64,000 nucleotides of DNA from the NCBI GenBank assembly GCA_016710435.1, contig JADJVV010000001.1, positions 2,254,501 through 2,318,500 of the forward strand, in the 5' to 3' direction. Position numbers and translations under genes: made by a program. The stretch is from Hyphomicrobiales bacterium (lineage in GTDB: Bacteria > Pseudomonadota > Alphaproteobacteria > Rhizobiales > Aestuariivirgaceae). The notes under the pieces are model-generated. The model worked only from the letters and a program-made list of their open reading frames with translations, was not told the DNA's origin and ran no database searches. Below are positions 59,463 through 64,000 of the stretch, piece after piece. Each line of letters opens with the position of its first letter. Position 1 is the stretch's first letter.

Positions 59463-60080
59463 ATGTTGACGCCCCTCAAACCGGAATTGACAGAAGCAAC
59501 CGACCTCAGCCACGAGGCCCGGCGGTTTCGCACCATCTTGAAATCCTTCGAGCGCAACCTGGAATTGCTGTTCCGGGACACGCGGCTTGCCCCCCATGTG
59601 GATCATGCGGCGCTCGCCGTGGCGTTCTCCAACTGGCGCCAGCGTTTCGATGCCACAAAGCACCTCGCCCATGTCGATCGCCACGACTTCACGATCTATT
59701 CTGCCGGGTTGATGCTGAAGGAACTGATTGCCGCAGCACCCCTGCAAACGGTTCCGCGCACCGACGCCGTTCCGGCCGTCATCCAGTCTCACGCACAACA
59801 TGCCCTTGCCAGTTGGCCGGAAGGCTATGCCTACACCAGTTTCTGCCTCTCGGTGGCGGCGGCCATCCTGCATGAACTCGGGGAAGAAGAACCCGATACC
59901 GAACGGGCCTCGGACGATCCTGCCTTTTGGGCGTCCTTCAAGGAAAACGTGGCCGAGAACCCTGCGGCGGCCATTGCCTTTTTCGACCTCGTTTGCGGCA
60001 AGGAACCGAACTGGGACGCCCCGGACGTGCCGTGGCTCAGGCGGGCCTTCGCCGGCGCCCAGCTCTTGCCCAATGCGTAG
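59463..60080 (+). CDS. Protein of unknown function
   Basis: A 205-residue soluble, helical protein beginning MLTPLKPELTEATDLSHEAR. It has no TM segment. Aromatic- and Asp-rich text such as NWRQRFDATKHLAHVDRHDF and WPEGYAYTSFCLSVAAAILH suggests a folded domain, but I recognise no family. ATG 59463 follows an AGGATG-type ribosome site. The gene is bounded by a divergent unknown gene and the convergent TerC-like gene (3 bp between stop codons). Confidence 0.68.
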   Translation: MLTPLKPELTEATDLSHEARRFRTILKSFERNLELLFRDTRLAPHVDHAALAVAFSNWRQRFDATKHLAHVDRHDFTIYSAGLMLKELIAAAPLQTVPRTDAVPAVIQSHAQHALASWPEGYAYTSFCLSVAAAILHELGEEEPDTERASDDPAFWASFKENVAENPAAAIAFFDLVCGKEPNWDAPDVPWLRRAFAGAQLLPNA

Positions 60081-60083
60081 CGG

Positions 60084-60749
60084 TCAGAGTGCCGCAGCCA
60101 CGTGCGGCCACACTTCTTCGACACCGCTGTAAACCATCTGTAGCGCCACGTAGAGAATGATGAGCAGGCCGACATAGGCGATCCAGCGGTGTTTCTGCAG
60201 AAGCTTGGCAATGAACGAGGCGGCAAGGCCCATCAGCGCCACCGACAGGATGAGGCCGATCACGAGGACTTCGATATGCTCATGCGCCGCACCGGCCACA
60301 GCCAGCACGTTGTCGAGTGACATCGAAACGTCGGCGATGACGATCTGCCAGGCCGCCTGCATGAATGTCTTGCGAGCCGCACCGCGCGCGATGGTGCCAT
60401 CGGCGTTCAGGTCCTGATTGCTGACGGCCTCGATCGCATCGCCCTCGTCGTCGTGGCCCGTGTCGCGCAGTTCGCGCCACATCTTCCAGCACACCCACAA
60501 GAGCAGGATGCCACCCATCAGCAGCAAGCCCAGAATCTGGAGCAACTGCGTTGTGAAGATGGCGAAGACGATGCGCAGCACTGTCGCCGCAAGGATACCC
60601 ACGAGGATGGCCTTGTTGCGCTGGTCCCTGGGAAGGCCAGCGGCTGCAAGGCCAATCACGATGGCATTGTCGCCCGCGAGGACGAGGTCGATCATGATGA
60701 CCTGTCCCAGGGCGACGAGGGCCTGGGTGGAGAAGAGAAAATCCAGCAA
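60084..60749 (-). CDS. TerC-family integral membrane protein
   Basis: A 221-residue membrane protein of the TerC/YjbE family with about seven TM helices. The conserved acidic motifs are IDLVLAGDNAIVIGLA near residue 20 and VIADVSMSLDNVLAVAGAAH near residue 142, both with D and N inside the membrane. Some members export manganese or act in metal loading of exoenzymes. The start is TTG 60749. The sequence ahead does not match a yybP-ykoY manganese riboswitch. It lies between the unknown gene and the mutB gene, 76 bp away. Confidence 0.85.
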   Translation of the reverse strand: MLDFLFSTQALVALGQVIMIDLVLAGDNAIVIGLAAAGLPRDQRNKAILVGILAATVLRIVFAIFTTQLLQILGLLLMGGILLLWVCWKMWRELRDTGHDDEGDAIEAVSNQDLNADGTIARGAARKTFMQAAWQIVIADVSMSLDNVLAVAGAAHEHIEVLVIGLILSVALMGLAASFIAKLLQKHRWIAYVGLLIILYVALQMVYSGVEEVWPHVAAAL

Positions 60750-60825
60750 CGGGAACCACCTGAGTTGAGTCCGGCCTCACATAGGGCGGACCGCCGTCTT
60801 TCTCAAGCCGTGGATTTCAAGCTGT

Positions 60826-62976
60826 TCAGCCGGGCCGCCGCTGGGCGTAACCGAGATGGGCCGAAAGAGCATCAAGGATGGCCTGAGCAGCATCGGGAAC
60901 GACGGTGCCCGGCGGGAACACCGCCGCGGCTCCCATATCCATGAGGGTGCGCACATCTTCCGGCGGAATGACACCGCCCGCGACGATCAGGATATCCGGC
61001 CGCCCACATGCCGCCAGCGCCGCCTTGAGTTCGGGAACGTGGGTGAGATGCCCGGCGGCGAGTGACGATACGCCGACAACGTGCACATTCTTCTCCACCG
61101 CCAGTTTCGCAACCTCGTCCGGCGTAGCGAAGAGGGCGCCGATGTGCACGGTGAATCCCATGTCGTCGAAAGCCGAGGCGATCACCTTTTGGCCCCGGTC
61201 GTGCCCGTCCTGTCCGATCTTGGCCACCAGCACCGTTGGCGCGCGCCCTTCGGATTCGGTAAAGGCGCGGACCGCATGGCGGGTGGCATCGATCTTATGC
61301 AGGTCGCGGGGCGTGGCGGCATAGATGCCTTTGACAGCCTTGGGGATGGCCTGGTGACGGCCCCAGACAGTTTCGAGAGCCAAGGAGATTTCACCCACCG
61401 TGGCCTTGGCCCGCGCCGCAGTCACGGATGCGTCCAGCAGGTTGCCCACGCCACTGCGGGCCACCTCGCTCAGCGCTGACAAGGCGGCGGCAACGGCAGC
61501 CTCGTCACGCTCGGCCCGGAGGCGTTCAAGTTTTGCAATCTGTGTGGCGCGCACCTTGGAATTGTCCACGACCAGGATGTCGACGGGCTTGTCATTCCCG
61601 GCCTTGAAGCTGTTCACCCCGACGACAACCTGCTCGCCAGAATCAATGCGAGCCTGCGTTCGCGCGGCACTTTCCTCGATGCGTTGCTTGGGAATGCCCG
61701 CTTCGATGGCCTTTGCCATGCCGCCAAGTTCTTCAATTTCGGCGAGATGAACGCGCACGCGCGCCGTCAGATCATTGGTGAGCGCCTCGACAAAATGCGA
61801 GCCACCCCATGGATCAATCACCTTGCAGGTACCGGCCTCCTGCTGGAGGAAAAGTTGCGTGTTGCGGGCAATGCGGGCGGAGAAATCCGTGGGCAATGCC
61901 AGCGCCTCATCCAGCGAATTCGTGTGCAGCGATTGCGTGCCGCCTTGCGTCGCCGCCATGGCCTCGATGCAGGTACGGGTCACGTTGTTGAACACGTCCT
62001 GGGCGGCAAGGCTCCAGCCGCTGGTCTGGCAATGCGTGCGCAACATCAGCGACTTCTCGTCCTTGGCGCCGAGCGACGCCATCATCTCGGCCCACAGGAC
62101 ACGCGCAGCCCGCAGCTTCGCCACCTCCATGAAGAAGTTCATTCCGATGCCGAAGAAGAAGGAAAGGCGCGGAGCGAAGGAATCAATCGCCATGCCGGCG
62201 GCAATGCCTGACTTCGCGTATTCAAAACCATCGGCCAGCGTATAGGCCAGTTCCAGGTCAGCAGAAGCCCCCGCTTCCTGCATGTGATAGCCGGAGATCG
62301 AGATGGAGTTGAACTTCGGCATCCTCTGAGACGTGTAGGCGAAGATGTCCGACACGATCTTCATCGATTCACGCGGCGGATAGATGTAGGTGTTCCGCAC
62401 CATGAATTCCTTGAGGATGTCGTTCTGGATTGTGCCTGCGAGCTTTTCCGGCGGCACGCCCTGTTCTTCACCCGCCACGATATAGAGCGCCATGATGGGG
62501 AGCACGGCGCCATTCATGGTCATCGAGACAGTCATCTTGTCGAGGGGTATGCCTTCGAACAGCGTGCGCATGTCGTATATTGAATCAATCGCTACACCCG
62601 CCATGCCCACATCGCCGGCGACGCGCGGGTGGTCCGAGTCATAGCCGCGGTGCGTGGCGAGGTCGAAGGCGATGGAAAGCCCCATCTGCCCCGCGGCCAG
62701 ATTGCGGCGGTAGAAGGCGTTGGAATCTTCGGCGGTGGAGAACCCCGCATACTGCCGGATCGTCCACGGCTGCGTCACATACATGGTGGGGTAGGGACCG
62801 CGCAGGAACGGCGCCAGGCCGGGGTAGGCCGGCCCCGCGTCAGGCGCATCAACAGCAGTGTAACGCGGTGCGACGCTGATTGCTTCAGGTGTTTCCCAGG
62901 GTCCGTTGTGAGGCCCTGTCGTGACCCCAAGGGCGGGTGCAAAAGTGATCTTGCTGAAGTCTGGAATGCGCGTCAT
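60826..62976 (-). CDS. mutB: Methylmalonyl-CoA mutase large (catalytic) subunit
   Basis: A 716-residue adenosylcobalamin enzyme converting methylmalonyl-CoA and succinyl-CoA, used in propionyl-CoA oxidation. The barrel domain includes YPTMYVTQPWTIRQYAGFST and TLEE-type substrate loops. The C-terminal cobalamin domain has the DxHxxG motif as GQDGHDRGQ, with SLAAGH and the segment IVAGGVIPPEDV further on. It starts at ATG 62976, sharing one base with the small-subunit stop (TGATG). The frame extends 34 codons upstream but lies inside mutA. Length is normal. Confidence 0.96.
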   Translation of the reverse strand: MTRIPDFSKITFAPALGVTTGPHNGPWETPEAISVAPRYTAVDAPDAGPAYPGLAPFLRGPYPTMYVTQPWTIRQYAGFSTAEDSNAFYRRNLAAGQMGLSIAFDLATHRGYDSDHPRVAGDVGMAGVAIDSIYDMRTLFEGIPLDKMTVSMTMNGAVLPIMALYIVAGEEQGVPPEKLAGTIQNDILKEFMVRNTYIYPPRESMKIVSDIFAYTSQRMPKFNSISISGYHMQEAGASADLELAYTLADGFEYAKSGIAAGMAIDSFAPRLSFFFGIGMNFFMEVAKLRAARVLWAEMMASLGAKDEKSLMLRTHCQTSGWSLAAQDVFNNVTRTCIEAMAATQGGTQSLHTNSLDEALALPTDFSARIARNTQLFLQQEAGTCKVIDPWGGSHFVEALTNDLTARVRVHLAEIEELGGMAKAIEAGIPKQRIEESAARTQARIDSGEQVVVGVNSFKAGNDKPVDILVVDNSKVRATQIAKLERLRAERDEAAVAAALSALSEVARSGVGNLLDASVTAARAKATVGEISLALETVWGRHQAIPKAVKGIYAATPRDLHKIDATRHAVRAFTESEGRAPTVLVAKIGQDGHDRGQKVIASAFDDMGFTVHIGALFATPDEVAKLAVEKNVHVVGVSSLAAGHLTHVPELKAALAACGRPDILIVAGGVIPPEDVRTLMDMGAAAVFPPGTVVPDAAQAILDALSAHLGYAQRRPG

Positions 62977-64000
62977 CACGAGGCCTCCACTTCGGCTGCA
63001 AGTTCCCTCGCAGGCTGATAGGCGGTCACACCGATGATGGGCAGCACCTGTGAGCGCGACGGATCGCCTACAGGCCAATCACCCTTTTCAGCCCGTTGCA
63101 TCACGGCCCAGGCCTGATGGCAGATGCGATCTGTCTGTGATTCAATGGCGCCCGCACCAGCTCCCGGATCAAGGACGCGCCACAGGTTCGACTCCTGCAG
63201 CAACAGGTTCTGCACATTGCGCGCCACGCGGCGCGCAAAAGCATTGGGCACACCCTGGTTGAATGAGAAGGGCAACACGCACACGGAATCAGCACCGCCC
63301 AGCCCGGCTCCAAATACGGCAGCCACGCTGCGGAGAATATTGGTATGGGCGTCTGTCTCCGAAAGCATGATGCGCGACGTTTCCGCATGCAGGGAGAGCG
63401 GCCGGTACGGCAGACCGCTCTGCTTCAGCACCTCCCGCCACAGAATGCGTGCCGCACGGAACTTCGCAAGCGTGGCGAACATGTCCTGCGTTGCGGCAAG
63501 CGTGATGCTGACGGCCCCCGCGAGAACGGCATCATCAAGGAACGTGAGACGGCGCAGAGACCCGACCGCTGTTGCCACCGCCGCGCCCAATTCCTCGGCA
63601 TCGTCAAGCCCCCCGGCGTGATAGGCCCGTCCATCGCCTCGCATCAGGGGGCCGGTGAACCCTTGGGCATGGAGAAGTTTGGCAAGATCCGGATCATGCG
63701 CGCCGTGATCGACGGCAAGCCGCGCCGGATCGAGCGGCAGGCGCGCAATGAGGTGGCGCAGGGCTTCCGCACCGAGGTCCCCGCCTTCGTTGCGGAGCGA
63801 GAATTTGTGAAGGCCCATGTGCTCGATTGCCGGAACCTGTGCCGGGGAGGGCAGAACAAGCCCGGTGACGCCGTTCTCTGTGTCTTCAACGGCCTGCCTG
63901 TGCGCGGCTTGCGCATCATGGTGGTCCACGCGCGCGAACACAGCCCATGGGCCGTGGTGCGGTCGTTCGGCAGAGGGTCCAGCCTGACGCTGGAACAGGG
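62976..64000 (-). CDS. mutA: Methylmalonyl-CoA mutase small (non-catalytic) subunit, 3' part
   Basis: The frame is open to the right edge, so the N-terminus is missing; 340 residues are visible. It aligns with mutB in the barrel region (AKFRAARILWREVLKQSGLP; SLHAETSRIMLSETDAHTNI; VARNVQNLLLQESNLWRVLD) but has no cobalamin-binding domain and lacks the catalytic residues. It forms the heterodimer with MutB. Its stop codon shares a base with the mutB start, and the two genes form one operon running right to left. Confidence 0.92.
   Translation of the reverse strand, partial: LFQRQAGPSAERPHHGPWAVFARVDHHDAQAAHRQAVEDTENGVTGLVLPSPAQVPAIEHMGLHKFSLRNEGGDLGAEALRHLIARLPLDPARLAVDHGAHDPDLAKLLHAQGFTGPLMRGDGRAYHAGGLDDAEELGAAVATAVGSLRRLTFLDDAVLAGAVSITLAATQDMFATLAKFRAARILWREVLKQSGLPYRPLSLHAETSRIMLSETDAHTNILRSVAAVFGAGLGGADSVCVLPFSFNQGVPNAFARRVARNVQNLLLQESNLWRVLDPGAGAGAIESQTDRICHQAWAVMQRAEKGDWPVGDPSRSQVLPIIGVTAYQPARELAAEVEAS

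Noticed and set aside
60750..60825. A yybP-ykoY manganese riboswitch ahead of the TerC-like gene
   Set aside because: The short region lacks the conserved loop sequences and is too small for the full aptamer.

Overview
The window is chromosomal DNA from a high-GC alphaproteobacterium, most likely of the Hyphomicrobiales (Rhizobiales). The evidence is a gene-transfer-agent (GTA) cluster of the Rhodobacter capsulatus type, an fdsGBACD formate dehydrogenase operon, and the feuPQ ... ccmIEFH - degP - response regulator - kinase - glnE order typical of rhizobia and relatives. Genes are dense, often overlapping by 1-14 nt. No rRNA, tRNA, IS element, integrase or CRISPR array was seen.

Region by region. 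(1) 1-1672: the 5' end of a VIT-domain protein of the 'marine proteobacterial sortase target' type (runs off the left edge) and a divergent XRE-type regulator. (2) 1673-8674, minus strand: lysR, fdsG, fdsB, fdsA, fdhD (fdsC), fdsD, the soluble NAD-dependent Mo formate dehydrogenase, its cofactor sulfurtransferase and a LysR regulator. (3) 8851-24576, plus strand: an intact GTA cluster (small and large terminase, portal, protease, capsid, connector, tail terminator, tail tube, chaperones, tape measure, baseplate hub, peptidase, tail-tip protein), followed by a DUF2793 tail-fibre-like gene and a lysis cassette (coiled-coil membrane protein, lysozyme with C-terminal hydrophobic helices, three-TM holin). 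No g7 (head-tail stopper) gene is present. A near-consensus sigma-70 promoter lies ahead of the cluster. (4) 24714-27200: a PepSY protein and a FeuPQ/PhoPQ-like two-component system. (5) 27502-34903: a GlxA-type regulator, a MetF-like protein and soxBDAG (heterotetrameric sarcosine oxidase). (6) 35056-45912: ccmI, ccmE, ccmF, ccmH, degP, a second two-component system and glnE. (7) 46029-48020: EF-hand protein, ECF sigma factor, putative anti-sigma membrane protein and CnrX/Spy-like sensor. (8) 48027-57699: PAS histidine kinase, pepN, and an 8-oxoguanine deaminase / DUF1028 / RidA / flavin reductase group beside a DadA-like oxidoreductase. (9) 57696-64000: a PfkB sugar kinase, two unrecognised proteins, a TerC-family membrane protein and methylmalonyl-CoA mutase (mutB complete, mutA running off the right edge).

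How the genes fit together. One-carbon metabolism recurs: sarcosine oxidase yields glycine and a methylene-tetrahydrofolate unit, the MetF-like protein acts on C1-folate, and FdsABG oxidises formate to CO2 with NADH formation. Cytochrome c maturation and DegP handle envelope protein assembly, next to envelope-stress type signalling systems. The GTA cluster has everything needed for a small headful-packaging particle and its release, and every frame is intact, which suggests selection for function. The most unusual points are the self-contained GTA lysis module, the missing g7, the palindromic repeat between the terminase and portal genes, the sox/GlxA block lying between feuPQ and the ccm operon, and a perfect 12-bp inverted repeat in the glxA/metF-like intergenic region.
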